This document shows, piece after piece, positions 6,675-14,689 of a DNA stretch of 33,192 bases. The translations under genes and the position numbers were made by a program. The notes beneath the pieces are model-generated. The model was given only the letters and a program-made list of their open reading frames with translations, did not search any database and was not told where the DNA came from. Each line of letters starts with the position of its first letter. Position 1 is the first letter of the stretch. The DNA lies in NCBI RefSeq assembly GCF_018760735.1, contig NZ_JAHHZN010000031.1, positions 1-33,192 on the forward strand. The letters are read 5' to 3'. This DNA is from Hymenobacter piscis (GTDB lineage Bacteria > Bacteroidota > Bacteroidia > Cytophagales > Hymenobacteraceae).

Positions 6675-7940
6675 CTACACTTCCACCAGCACCGGCTCGG
6701 CGACGGGCTGGGCGCGGTAGTACAGGGTGCTGCAATTCTCGGGGCGCAGCACTTCCCGGGCGGCTTCCAGCACCTGGGCGGCGGTTACGGCCTGTACCCG
6801 GGCGCTTTCCTGATTGACGAGGTTGGCGTCGCCGAGGAGCTTGCTGAAAGCCAGGTTCATGGCCCGGTTCAGGAGCTCGATTTCCCCGAACACGATGCTC
6901 ACTTCGGCCTGGTTCTTCACCTTGTCCAGCTCCGCGGCGGGCACTTCGGTGGTCAGCATTTCGGCCACTACGGCTTCCAGGGCGGCGTCGGCCTGCTCCA
7001 GCGTAATGCCCGCGTTCAGCTTGCCGCTGATGACGAGCAGACCCGGCTCCAAAGAGCCCATCACGGAGGCCGAGAGCGAGTTGAACAGCGCCTGCTCCTT
7101 TACCAGCCGCTGGTAGAGGCGCGACGACTTGCCCCGGCCCAGCACGTCGGAGAGCAAATCGGCGGGATAATAGCCTTCCTCGCCCCGGCCGGGCATGTGG
7201 TACACCTTGTAGAGCGCCGACAGGGGCACTTCGGCCTGCACTTCCAGGAAGCGGGCCGTCGTCTGGCGGGGCTCCCGGGGCAGCTGCCGCTCGTAGCGGG
7301 TGCCGCCGGGAATGGGCCCGAACCACTTCTCGGCCAAACGCCGGGCCTCGGCCAGGGTCACGTCACCGGCCACGACCAGGATGGCGTTGGCGGGGGCGTA
7401 GTGCTTGGCGAAAAAGTCGCGCACCTGCTGCATGGTGGCGTCCTCAATGTGGGCCACTTCCTTGCCGATGGTGGCCCACTGGTAGGGGTGGTGCTGGTAG
7501 GCGAGGGGGCGCAGCTTCAGCCAGACGTCGCCGTAGGGCTGGTTGAGGTAGTTCTGCTTGAACTCCTCCACCACCACTTTGCGCTGCACATCAAGGCCGT
7601 TTTCGGAGAAGGCCAGGTTCAGCATCCGATCCGATTCGAGCCAGAAGCCGGTTTCGAGGTTGGCGGCGGGCAGGGTGAGGTAGTAGTTGGTGATGTCGGG
7701 GGAGGTGAAGGCGTTGTTCTCGCCGCCCACCAGCTGCAGGGGCTCGTCGTAGCTGGGGATGTTGACGGAGCCCGAGAACATCAGGTGCTCGAACAGGTGG
7801 GCAAAACCGGTCTGGTCGGGCGCTTCGTCGCGGGAGCCCACATTGTAGAGCACGTTCAGCACCGCCATGGGCGTGCTGTGGTCTTCGTGCACAATGCAGC
7901 GCAGGCCGTTGTCGAGGGTAAATTCTTCGAACTGAATCAT
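6675..7940 (-). CDS. M16 family zinc metallopeptidase (insulinase-like, single half)
   Basis: A 421-residue single-half M16 peptidase. The inverted zinc motif HLFEH is at residues 48-52, with the third ligand expected in VVVEEF at about 125-126. The N-terminal active domain is followed by a second domain of the usual fold (FGPIPGG, then YYPADLLSDVLGRGKSSRLY). Such proteins work as dimers or with a second half. The start at 7940 (MIQFEEFTLDNGLRCIVHED) is the usual N-terminus; the longer frame upstream overlaps the receptor gene and has no M16 similarity. No signal peptide is visible, so it may be cytoplasmic. It follows the SusC-like receptor by 85 bases on the same strand, so the two may be co-transcribed. 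Confidence 0.92.
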   Translation of the reverse strand: MIQFEEFTLDNGLRCIVHEDHSTPMAVLNVLYNVGSRDEAPDQTGFAHLFEHLMFSGSVNIPSYDEPLQLVGGENNAFTSPDITNYYLTLPAANLETGFWLESDRMLNLAFSENGLDVQRKVVVEEFKQNYLNQPYGDVWLKLRPLAYQHHPYQWATIGKEVAHIEDATMQQVRDFFAKHYAPANAILVVAGDVTLAEARRLAEKWFGPIPGGTRYERQLPREPRQTTARFLEVQAEVPLSALYKVYHMPGRGEEGYYPADLLSDVLGRGKSSRLYQRLVKEQALFNSLSASVMGSLEPGLLVISGKLNAGITLEQADAALEAVVAEMLTTEVPAAELDKVKNQAEVSIVFGEIELLNRAMNLAFSKLLGDANLVNQESARVQAVTAAQVLEAAREVLRPENCSTLYYRAQPVAEPVLVEV

Positions 7941-8025
7941 AGGGGGCAGGTGGGCAGGTAGTAAAGCGGCCGGGCCGCAAGGTAAACAACGGCCCACTCG
8001 AAACAGAAGTTTCCGGCGGCCGGTG

Positions 8026-10671
8026 CTACAACGTGGCCCGCACGCCCAACAGGATGGTGCGGGCAGTGGGGTAGGCCCCGGCATCGAGACCGGCCTGCTG
8101 GTTGTCGGAGCCGGCGGAGCTGACGTTGGGGTCGTAGCCCCGGTACTTGGTGAGCACCACCAGATTCTGCCCGCCCACCCACAGGCGTACGGTGCGGGCC
8201 TCTTTCTCCCACACTTCGTAGCTGAGCGTGAGGGCCGAGAGCCGCACGTGGTTGCCCGATTGCAGGGTGGTGAGGCTGAAAAACGGTACTTCGGTGCCGG
8301 CTGCCGGCACCGAGGTACCCGTGTTGGCGGGCGTCCAGCGGTCCAGTACCCGGCGCGAGGCGTTGGTAAGGCCACTGGGAGTATCCAGAAACGGCAGGGT
8401 GGTGTTGTGCATCTGGTAACCAAACATGCCATAGGCCTGCAGTTGCGCCTCAAACCGGCCCAGCGTGAGCTGCTGACTGAAGCTGAGCAACTGCCGGGGC
8501 AACCCGCTGCCCAGCGGCTGCTGGTCGTAGAAGTCGCGCTGGCCGTCGCCGTTCAGGTCCTCGTAGCGCAGGTCGCCGGCGGCATCGAGGCCCTGCACGC
8601 GGTAGCCGTAAAACGTGCTCAATGGCTGGCCGTCGAGGGTGCGCTGGGTGGGAAAGTAGTAGGCGCCGGCCGCGTTGCTCTCGAAGCGGTTGCGGTTGGC
8701 GGCCGCCGCCAGCCGGCTCGTGCCCTGCACCGGCCCGGCCTGCCAGCTGCCCTCCACCGTCAGTTCCAGGCCGGTATTGCGCAGAATGGGGCCGTCGGAG
8801 GCGCCGGTTGGCACCGGAAGGCCCAGCAGCGAGCCGGCCGCGTCGGTGCGCCGGGCGTAGACCTGGGCCGTTACCGTCAGGCGGTTGTGGAGCAGGCCGG
8901 CTTCTATGCCCGCATCCAGCTGCTGACTTGGCTCGGACAGAAAAAAGGGCACCCGCTGCGTCAGGTTCCCGCCGCTGGGTATCGTAATCAGAAAGTAGTT
9001 CCGCCCGATGTTGCCCGCCCCCGACGTGCGGCCCCAGCCCACCCACACATCCAGCTTGCCGGGCGCGGCGGTCCAGAAGTTCTCCTGGGCCGCGTGCCAG
9101 CGCACCTGCGCCCCCGGCAGCCAACTCCAGCGGTTATCCGGGGCGAAGGTGCTGGAAGCGTCAGCGCGCAGCGTGCCCAGCACCTGGTAGCGCTCCGCGA
9201 AGGTGTAGCCGCCCGTGAGCTGGTAGAAATTGGTCCCGGCCCCTGCCATACTGCTGCTGCTGCTGCCGCTGCCGCCGGGCAGGTTAGCAGGCGGGGTGAA
9301 GGGAGTGCCGGGCGTGTAGGTGCGTTGCTCGGTGGTGGTCTGCCGGTCCTGGCGCAAGGCTTCCAGGCTGGCCGTTACCGCGTGCTGCGCTCCGCCGAAG
9401 CTGCGGGCGTAGCGCAGGGCCGGGTTCAGGGTGAGCTGGCGGTAGGTGAAGGTCAGGTCGCCGCTCTGGCCGCCCGGACTGGAGCCGAATGACAGGAGGT
9501 AGGAGCGGCTGCGCAACGTGGCCCGCTCCAGGTTGCCCAGCAGGTGCAGCGTGAGCCCGGGCGCTACCTCGTAGTGGGCGCCCAGCTGGGCCAGCAGCCG
9601 CCGCTGCTCCGGGGCCTGGTAATTCTGCCGGGCCAGGGCCAGGGGGTTTACGTAGTAGCCGGGGTTCGGGGTATCCGTTGGCGACTTGGTGGGTGGAGCA
9701 AGCACGGCATTCGACAGCGCGTAGTAGGCGGGCACCCGCTGCTCGGTCTGGGTGAAGCTGCCGGTGGCCTCCAGGCGCAGGTGCTCACCGATTTGCTGGT
9801 TGAGAGCTGTGCGCACGGCGTAGCGGCGCAGCCGCGAGTTCAGCACCACGCCCTCCTGATTCAGGTAGTCGGCCGCCGCATAATACCGGGTGGTAGCCGT
9901 GCCGCCCGAGAGGCCCAGGTGGTGCTCCTGCACGGCGGCCGTGCGCAGCAGCTCGTCCTGCCAGTCGGTGCCCCGGTCCAGGGTTTCCAGCTCGGCGGGC
10001 GTAAACTCCGGAGCGCGGCCGAAGCGCAGGTTCATCTCGTTGCGGAGGGTGGCGTATTCTTGGGCGTCGAGCAGGTCGTAGCGGTAGCGGGTCTGCTGCA
10101 CGCCCCCGTAGCCGGCGTAGCGCAGGCGCGGCTTGCCGGCTGTGCCCCGCTTGGTGGTAATGCGGATGACGCCGTTGAGACCCTGGGAGCCGTAGAGGGC
10201 GGTTTCATAGCCGCCTTTCAGAATTTCCACCTGCGCAATATCCTCATTAGGAATGCTCAGCAGCGGGTTGCTGTCCAGCTCCACGATTTCGGCTGGTACG
10301 ACGCCAATGATGGTATTGCTGGTTCCCGGCCGGAACGTGTGCTGAAAGACCGGCACTCCATCCACCACGTACAGGGGCTGCGCGTTGCCCGAGAGGCTGG
10401 CCGCCCCCCGAATCCGCACGGCCACCTGCGCCCCCGGGGCCCCGGAGTAGGGCGTAGCCTGCACCCCGGCTACCTGGCGGAGCTGTTCCTGGAGGGGGAG
10501 GAGTGGGAGAGGATGATTAGTCCATGCAATATGTGCTGATGGACAATACGTTCTGACTACCACGACAGAATCCTGCACAGTTATATCGGGCAATCGAACG
10601 GTATCCGGCTGTTGGGCCTGGGCGGCCAGTGGGAGCGAGAAGAGGAATCCGAGGGGTAGGAATCGAGCCAT
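8026..10671 (-). CDS. SusC/RagA-like TonB-dependent outer membrane receptor
   Basis: This is an outer-membrane beta-barrel that imports a ligand with energy from TonB. The start at 10671 (MARFLPLGFLFSLPLAAQAQ) gives a signal peptide; the 56 residues upstream in the open frame are not credible. At 881 residues it has a plug domain (VAGVQATPYSGAPGAQVAVR, LYVVDGVPVFQH, EDIAQVEILKGGYETALYGSQGLNGVIRI is the end of the plug). A long barrel follows, ending in TILLGVRATL. It lacks the N-terminal carboxypeptidase-regulatory domain found in most SusC proteins, and no susD gene is next to it. Substrate unknown. It is divergent from the E1 dehydrogenase gene. Confidence 0.9.
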   Translation of the reverse strand: MARFLPLGFLFSLPLAAQAQQPDTVRLPDITVQDSVVVVRTYCPSAHIAWTNHPLPLLPLQEQLRQVAGVQATPYSGAPGAQVAVRIRGAASLSGNAQPLYVVDGVPVFQHTFRPGTSNTIIGVVPAEIVELDSNPLLSIPNEDIAQVEILKGGYETALYGSQGLNGVIRITTKRGTAGKPRLRYAGYGGVQQTRYRYDLLDAQEYATLRNEMNLRFGRAPEFTPAELETLDRGTDWQDELLRTAAVQEHHLGLSGGTATTRYYAAADYLNQEGVVLNSRLRRYAVRTALNQQIGEHLRLEATGSFTQTEQRVPAYYALSNAVLAPPTKSPTDTPNPGYYVNPLALARQNYQAPEQRRLLAQLGAHYEVAPGLTLHLLGNLERATLRSRSYLLSFGSSPGGQSGDLTFTYRQLTLNPALRYARSFGGAQHAVTASLEALRQDRQTTTEQRTYTPGTPFTPPANLPGGSGSSSSSMAGAGTNFYQLTGGYTFAERYQVLGTLRADASSTFAPDNRWSWLPGAQVRWHAAQENFWTAAPGKLDVWVGWGRTSGAGNIGRNYFLITIPSGGNLTQRVPFFLSEPSQQLDAGIEAGLLHNRLTVTAQVYARRTDAAGSLLGLPVPTGASDGPILRNTGLELTVEGSWQAGPVQGTSRLAAAANRNRFESNAAGAYYFPTQRTLDGQPLSTFYGYRVQGLDAAGDLRYEDLNGDGQRDFYDQQPLGSGLPRQLLSFSQQLTLGRFEAQLQAYGMFGYQMHNTTLPFLDTPSGLTNASRRVLDRWTPANTGTSVPAAGTEVPFFSLTTLQSGNHVRLSALTLSYEVWEKEARTVRLWVGGQNLVVLTKYRGYDPNVSSAGSDNQQAGLDAGAYPTARTILLGVRATL

Positions 10672-10700
10672 ATGAGAGGATAAGACCGGGAATAGGGCCC

Positions 10701-10708
10701 CGAAGATA
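10701..10708 (-). promoter_or_regulatory. -7-like box TATCTTCG of the receptor gene
   Basis: On the minus strand TATCTTCG lies 29 bases before the receptor ATG at 10671. A TTTG that could be a -33 element lies about 24 bases further upstream, slightly wider than usual spacing. Confidence 0.45.
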
Positions 10709-10771
10709 GATGCTGCCGGCCGGCGGATTCCACAAAGTGCGGCCGATAATTCCGCTTCCGGCCCAAACCCG

Positions 10772-10779
10772 TACTTTTG
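10772..10779 (+). promoter_or_regulatory. -7 box TACTTTTG of the E1 dehydrogenase gene
   Basis: TACTTTTG matches TAnnTTTG and lies 31 bases before the ATG at 10811. No clear -33 element. Confidence 0.6.
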
Positions 10780-10810
10780 GCCCCACCCACCCGCTACCTG
10801 CCTTTCCGCT

Positions 10811-12859
10811 ATGCACTTCGACCGCAAGGACCACTCCAACGAAACCCTGCTCCACCTCTACCGCCACCTGCTCAAGCCCCGGCTGATTGAGGAGAAAATG
10901 CTTATTCTGCTCCGCCAGGGCAAAGTCAGCAAGTGGTTTTCGGGCATCGGCCAGGAGGCCATTTCGGTGGGCAGCACCCTGGCCCTGGACCCCGACGAGT
11001 ACATTCTGCCCCTGCACCGCAACCTGGGCGTGTTCACAGGCCGCAACGTACCCCTCGACCGCCTCTTTGCCCAGTGGCAGGGCAAGGCCACCGGCTTCAC
11101 CAAGGGCCGCGACCGGAGCTTCCATTTCGGCACCAACGAGTACCACATCGTGGGCATGATTTCCCACCTCGGCCCCCAGCTGGCCGTGGCCGGCGGCATT
11201 GCCCTGGCCGATGTGCTCGATGAGAAGCCCAAAGTAACCGTCACCTACAGCGGCGACGGCGGCGCTTCGGAGGGCGACTTCCACGAGGCCCTGAACGTGG
11301 CCGCCGTGTGGCAGCTGCCGGTCATCTTCATCATCGAAAACAACGGCTACGGCCTGAGCACGCCCAGCAACGAGCAGTTCCGCTTCCGCTACTTCGTAGA
11401 TAAAGGCCCCGCCTACGGCATGGAAGCCGTGCAGGTAGACGGCAACAACGTGCTGGAAGTGTACGACACGGTGAAGCGCCTGGCCGAGGACCTGCGCCAG
11501 AACCCGCGCCCCGTGCTGCTGGAGGCCCTCACCTTCCGGATGCGCGGCCACGAGGAGGCCAGCGGCACCAAGTACGTGCCCCAGGAGCTGTTCACGGAGT
11601 GGGCCCAGAAGGACCCCGTGGAGAACTACGAAAAGTGGCTGCTCGAGGAAGGCATCCTCGACGAGGAAGCCCGCATGCGCTACCGCGAAACCATCAAGCG
11701 CGAAATTGAGGAAGGCCTGCGCATTGCCGACGCCCAGCCCCTGCCCACCCCCACCCTGGAGCAGGAAATCGGGGATATGTACGCGCCGATTAGCGAGTTG
11801 TCAGTTGCTGGTTCTCAGTTGTCAGAAAAGGGAAACGACCAGTTGATTGATGAGCAGCCACTACCAACTGACAACTACCAACCGACAACTGAATCAATCA
11901 CTGACAAGCGCTACGTCGATGCTATTTCCGACGGGCTGCGCCAGAGCATGGAGCGGTTTCCGGAGCTGGTGCTCATGGGCCAGGACATTGCCGAGTACGG
12001 CGGCGTGTTCAAGATTACCGACGGCTTCGTGGCCCGGTTCGGCAAGGGCCGGGTGCGCAACACGCCCCTGTGCGAGTCGGCCATTGTGGGCGCGGGCCTG
12101 GGCCTGAGCATCAAGGGCAAGAAGGCCATGGTGGAAATGCAGTTCGCCGATTTCGTGACCTGCGGCTTCAACCAGATCATCAACAACCTGGCAAAAAGCC
12201 ACTACCGCTGGGGCCAGAATGCCGACGTGGTGGTGCGCATGCCCACCGGCGCCGGCACCGCCGCCGGCCCCTTCCACTCCCAGAGCAACGAAGCCTGGTT
12301 TACCCACACGCCGGGCCTGAAAGTGGTGTACCCCAGCAACCCCGTGGATGCCAAGGGCCTGCTCTGCGCCGCCATCGAGGACCCCAACCCGGTCATGTTC
12401 TTCGAGCACAAGCTGCTCTACCGCAGCATCTCGCAGCCCGTGCCCGATGCTTACTACACCACGCCCATCGGCCAGGCGGCGCTGGTGCGGGAGGGCGAGG
12501 AAATGAGCATCATCACCTACGGGGCCGGCGTGCACTGGGCCCTGGCCCTGGCCGAGGAAATCGGGCTGTCGGCCGATATTCTGGACCTGCGCACCCTGCT
12601 GCCCTGGGATGAAGAAGCCGTGCGCCGGACGGTAGAGAAAACCGGCCGCGTGATTCTGCTCCACGAAGACACGCTCACGGGCGGCCTGGCCGGCGAAATC
12701 GGGGCCTGGATTGCCGAGCACTGCTTCCGCAGCCTCGATGCGCCCATCATGCGCGTGGCGTCCCTCGATACGGCCGTGCCCTTCGCGCCTTCCCTCGAAA
12801 AGCAGTTTCTGCCCCAGCAGCGCCTGCGCGAAGCCGTGCTGAAAATGCGCAGCTACTAA
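10811..12859 (+). CDS. Fused alpha-beta thiamine-diphosphate dehydrogenase E1 component
   Basis: It decarboxylates a 2-oxo acid and passes the acyl group to a lipoyl-E2. The 682 residues fuse an E1-alpha domain (about 1-325) to an E1-beta domain (from KRYVDAISDGLRQSMERFPE at 366). The ThDP motif GDG is at 148-150 and NN at 177-178. The beta part carries MGQDIAEYGGVFKITDGF, ADFVTCGFNQIINNLAK and LRTLLPWDEEAV. Fused E1 proteins of this type in Bacteroidota are usually assigned to branched-chain or pyruvate-type complexes; the substrate cannot be decided. The linker (about 327-365) is Ser/Gln/Thr-rich and is encoded by an inverted repeat of heptamers. No E2 or E3 gene adjoins it; lipA lies 2.8 kb downstream. 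Confidence 0.92.
   Translation: MHFDRKDHSNETLLHLYRHLLKPRLIEEKMLILLRQGKVSKWFSGIGQEAISVGSTLALDPDEYILPLHRNLGVFTGRNVPLDRLFAQWQGKATGFTKGRDRSFHFGTNEYHIVGMISHLGPQLAVAGGIALADVLDEKPKVTVTYSGDGGASEGDFHEALNVAAVWQLPVIFIIENNGYGLSTPSNEQFRFRYFVDKGPAYGMEAVQVDGNNVLEVYDTVKRLAEDLRQNPRPVLLEALTFRMRGHEEASGTKYVPQELFTEWAQKDPVENYEKWLLEEGILDEEARMRYRETIKREIEEGLRIADAQPLPTPTLEQEIGDMYAPISELSVAGSQLSEKGNDQLIDEQPLPTDNYQPTTESITDKRYVDAISDGLRQSMERFPELVLMGQDIAEYGGVFKITDGFVARFGKGRVRNTPLCESAIVGAGLGLSIKGKKAMVEMQFADFVTCGFNQIINNLAKSHYRWGQNADVVVRMPTGAGTAAGPFHSQSNEAWFTHTPGLKVVYPSNPVDAKGLLCAAIEDPNPVMFFEHKLLYRSISQPVPDAYYTTPIGQAALVREGEEMSIITYGAGVHWALALAEEIGLSADILDLRTLLPWDEEAVRRTVEKTGRVILLHEDTLTGGLAGEIGAWIAEHCFRSLDAPIMRVASLDTAVPFAPSLEKQFLPQQRLREAVLKMRSY
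11795..11892. repeat. Inverted heptamer repeat in frame inside the E1 fusion gene
   Basis: The left arm (about 11795-11825) repeats the unit AGTTGTC/TTGTCAG, and the right arm (about 11864-11892) repeats its complement CTGACAA/CGACAAC. Two 12-base blocks pair with 11/12 and 10/12 matches. The same unit (TTGTCAG) forms the array at 22811-22831. The element reads open in the gene's frame and makes up most of the linker between the alpha and beta domains. Confidence 0.7.
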
Positions 12860-12955
12860 TACCCGGGAGCATGGGGCAGGGTGGGGCCCCATAACGCCAG
12901 AGGTAGCCGAATTACGTACCTTACGAAGTCAGATAAGCCGTTGAGTAGTAATAAA

Positions 12956-13288
12956 ATGAAGTTTTCAGCCTTTTGGGGACGGCGGTTGGGTTTGCTGAGC
13001 TTGGCGGCGGGGTTGCTGCTGACGGCCCCCGCCTGTCACCGCTACCGTTTGCCCAGCCCCAAGGGCCCGCCCCAGGCCAAAGTCAAGAAAGCGAAGAAGC
13101 CCACCAACGAATCGGCCGACGGCCGGGCCCTGGACGTGGAAAAGGAAGCGGTGAAGGCCCAAAAGAACAGCTACGACAAGAAGGGCCTGCTCAAGAAACC
13201 CAAGCTGGAGCGCCGCCGGCTCAAGCGCAAGGTGGGCCCGCGCAGGTTCCTGGGCATCCCGTTGCCTTTTCAGAAGTTAGCTTCGTAA
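12956..13288 (+). CDS. Small very basic lipoprotein
   Basis: I recognise no family. The ATG at 12956 gives MKFSAFWGRRLGLLSLAAG, a signal peptide ending in a lipobox TAPAC. The mature part of about 82 residues is dominated by Lys, Arg and Pro (PPQAKVKKAKKPTNE, LLKKPKLERRRLKRKVGPRR) and ends FLGIPLPFQKLAS. Such a basic lipid-anchored peptide could bind a polyanion such as cell-surface glycans or nucleic acid, but this is only inference. It lies between the E1 gene and another small secreted protein on the same strand. Confidence 0.65.
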   Translation: MKFSAFWGRRLGLLSLAAGLLLTAPACHRYRLPSPKGPPQAKVKKAKKPTNESADGRALDVEKEAVKAQKNSYDKKGLLKKPKLERRRLKRKVGPRRFLGIPLPFQKLAS

Positions 13289-13390
13289 ACGAATAGGGCC
13301 GCCGGCCACCGGCCGGTTAAACGTCCCTGTTGTTTGCCGGTTTTACTTCTGAAAAGGCTTTGTTAGTCACCGCTTTTACGTTCTGAACAC

Positions 13391-13723
13391 ATGCGCTACG
13401 CCCTGATTGTAACCCTGTTATTAGCCCTGACCAGCACACAGGCCTGGGCCCAGCTCGAGTCCAGCAGTCCGGCCCAGCAGCGCGCGGCCAACCGCAAAGC
13501 CCTGCGCGACGCCCGCAGGTTCGACGCCAAGTACAAGGAGTCGCACCTGACGGTAGATAAGGAGGAACTAAAAGATCAGGCGGCCGGCCGTCTGGCCGTG
13601 CACCCGCCCACCGCCGAGCGGGCCAGCTACCGGTTTGATCGGACCGGCGCGCCCCGCGTGAGCGAACCATCACGCCTCAATTTTCGTCTTCGCAAGAAGC
13701 GCGACGCCGCCGTGGCGCCGTAG
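13391..13723 (+). CDS. Small secreted protein of unknown function
   Basis: The 110 residues begin MRYALIVTLLLALTSTQAWA, a signal peptide with cleavage after AWA. The mature part of about 90 residues is charged and has few hydrophobic residues (RAANRKALRDARRFDAKYKE, RLNFRLRKKRDAAVAP). No lipobox, membrane segment or known domain is visible. It lies 102 bases after the basic lipoprotein and 22 bases before ytxJ on the same strand, so it may share a transcript with ytxJ. Confidence 0.65.
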   Translation: MRYALIVTLLLALTSTQAWAQLESSSPAQQRAANRKALRDARRFDAKYKESHLTVDKEELKDQAAGRLAVHPPTAERASYRFDRTGAPRVSEPSRLNFRLRKKRDAAVAP

Positions 13724-13745
13724 TTTTCGAGTTTAATCCTTTCTT

Positions 13746-14090
13746 ATGACTCCCTGGCAACCCCTCACCGACGCCGCTCAACTCACCGATATCGTCCGCG
13801 AATCCTACGAGCAGCCGGTTCTTATTTTCAAGCACAGCACCACTTGTTCCATCAGCGCCATGGCGAAGGGCAAGGTGGAGCGCCAGTGGGCCGATGCCGG
13901 CCTCGACGACGCCAAAATCTACTACCTCGACCTGCTGCGCTTCCGGCCCATCTCCCAGGAAATTGCCCAGAAATTCAGCATCCAGCACGAGTCGCCCCAG
14001 TTGTTGCTCATCCGCAACGGCGAGTGCAGCTACGACGCCTCGCACACGGGCATCAAGCTCAGCGACGTGAAAAGCGCCCTGAGCGCCTAG
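13746..14090 (+). CDS. ytxJ: Bacillithiol-system redox protein YtxJ-like
   Basis: A 114-residue thioredoxin-fold protein of the YtxJ (DUF2847) family, a proposed monothiol bacilliredoxin acting on mixed disulfides with low-molecular-weight thiols. VLIFKHSTTCSISAMAK places the single active-site Cys at residue 34 in a T-C-S-I-S context. YYLDLLRFRPIS and the SPQLLLIRNGE strand with the cis-proline follow. Length and motif order match the family. It is cytoplasmic, with no signal peptide. It ends at a bidirectional terminator shared with the convergent OsmC gene, another thiol-based oxidative stress protein, which fits a redox role. Confidence 0.88.
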   Translation: MTPWQPLTDAAQLTDIVRESYEQPVLIFKHSTTCSISAMAKGKVERQWADAGLDDAKIYYLDLLRFRPISQEIAQKFSIQHESPQLLLIRNGECSYDASHTGIKLSDVKSALSA

Positions 14091-14105
14091 CTTGTCCGTA
14101 CAACC

Positions 14106-14141
14106 AAAAACGGTCATCCTGCCAGCAGGATGACCGTTTTT
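14106..14141. terminator. Bidirectional terminator between ytxJ and osmC-like gene
   Basis: A perfect 16-bp stem (14106-14121 with 14126-14141) encloses a 4-base loop CCAG and ends in five A on one side and five T on the other. This is a near-ideal intrinsic terminator for both convergent genes. Confidence 0.92.
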
Positions 14142-14164
14142 GATTGTATGAGGGCCGAAGCGGG

Positions 14165-14572
14165 TTACGCGTCGTAGGTGAACTGAACCTGCTGCCGGAT
14201 TTCCGGGTTCAGGCTCAGGGCCACCGGGCAGGTGCGGGCGGCGTTTTCGAGGATGGCGCGCTCCTTTTCCGAGAGCGTGGCCGGCAGGCGAAACGTGACG
14301 TCCAGCTGCCCGATGCGGCGCGGGTCGGCCAGCATGTGCTTGGTTACGTCCCAGCTTACGCCCGTCAGGTCCAGCTGGTGGCGTTCGGCCACGATGCCCA
14401 TAATGGTCATCATGCACGAGCCCAGGGCGGCGCCTACCAGGTCGGTGGGCGAAAAAGCCTGGCCGCGGCCGTGGTTGTCCACGGGCGCATCGGTGAAAAT
14501 AGTAGTACCCGAGGCCACGTGGGTAGCTTCGGTGCGTAGCTGGCCGGCGTAGCGGGCGGTGGCGGTGCTCAT
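14165..14572 (-). CDS. OsmC family peroxiredoxin-like protein
   Basis: A 135-residue OsmC/Ohr superfamily protein that reduces organic hydroperoxides by a pair of reactive cysteines. The two conserved Cys are C53 in AALGSCMMTIMG and C115 in ARTCPVALSLN. The N-terminal segment YAGQLRTEATH and the FSPTDLVGAALGSC motif are typical of the OsmC branch more than of Ohr. Cytoplasmic. It is convergent with ytxJ and divergent from the outer-membrane protein gene that starts at about 14690. Confidence 0.92.
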   Translation of the reverse strand: MSTATARYAGQLRTEATHVASGTTIFTDAPVDNHGRGQAFSPTDLVGAALGSCMMTIMGIVAERHQLDLTGVSWDVTKHMLADPRRIGQLDVTFRLPATLSEKERAILENAARTCPVALSLNPEIRQQVQFTYDA

Positions 14573-14613
14573 GGTAAGTTGATTTAGAACGACGGTATGC
14601 GGGTAAATTTACG

Positions 14614-14621
14614 TACTTTCG
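14614..14621 (+). promoter_or_regulatory. -7-like box TACTTTCG
   Basis: TACTTTCG lies 68 bases before the GTG at 14690 and downstream of the ATG at 14597. If it is the promoter, the earlier ATG would not be on the mRNA, which favours the GTG start. Confidence 0.4.
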
Positions 14622-14689
14622 AAAGGGTGGCCGGTAGTCGGTGCCTGCGTCAGCGTTTTTCAGTTCGCCCGTTTATCTTCTTGCAACCT

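Noticed and set aside
7941..8453. N-terminal extension of the M16 peptidase open frame
   Set aside because: It overlaps the receptor coding region in another frame and carries no peptidase or signal-peptide features.
8454..10839. Long plus-strand open frames opposite the receptor and the peptidase genes
   Set aside because: GC-rich DNA gives long shadow frames; these lack protein-like motifs, while the minus-strand genes have clear family motifs.
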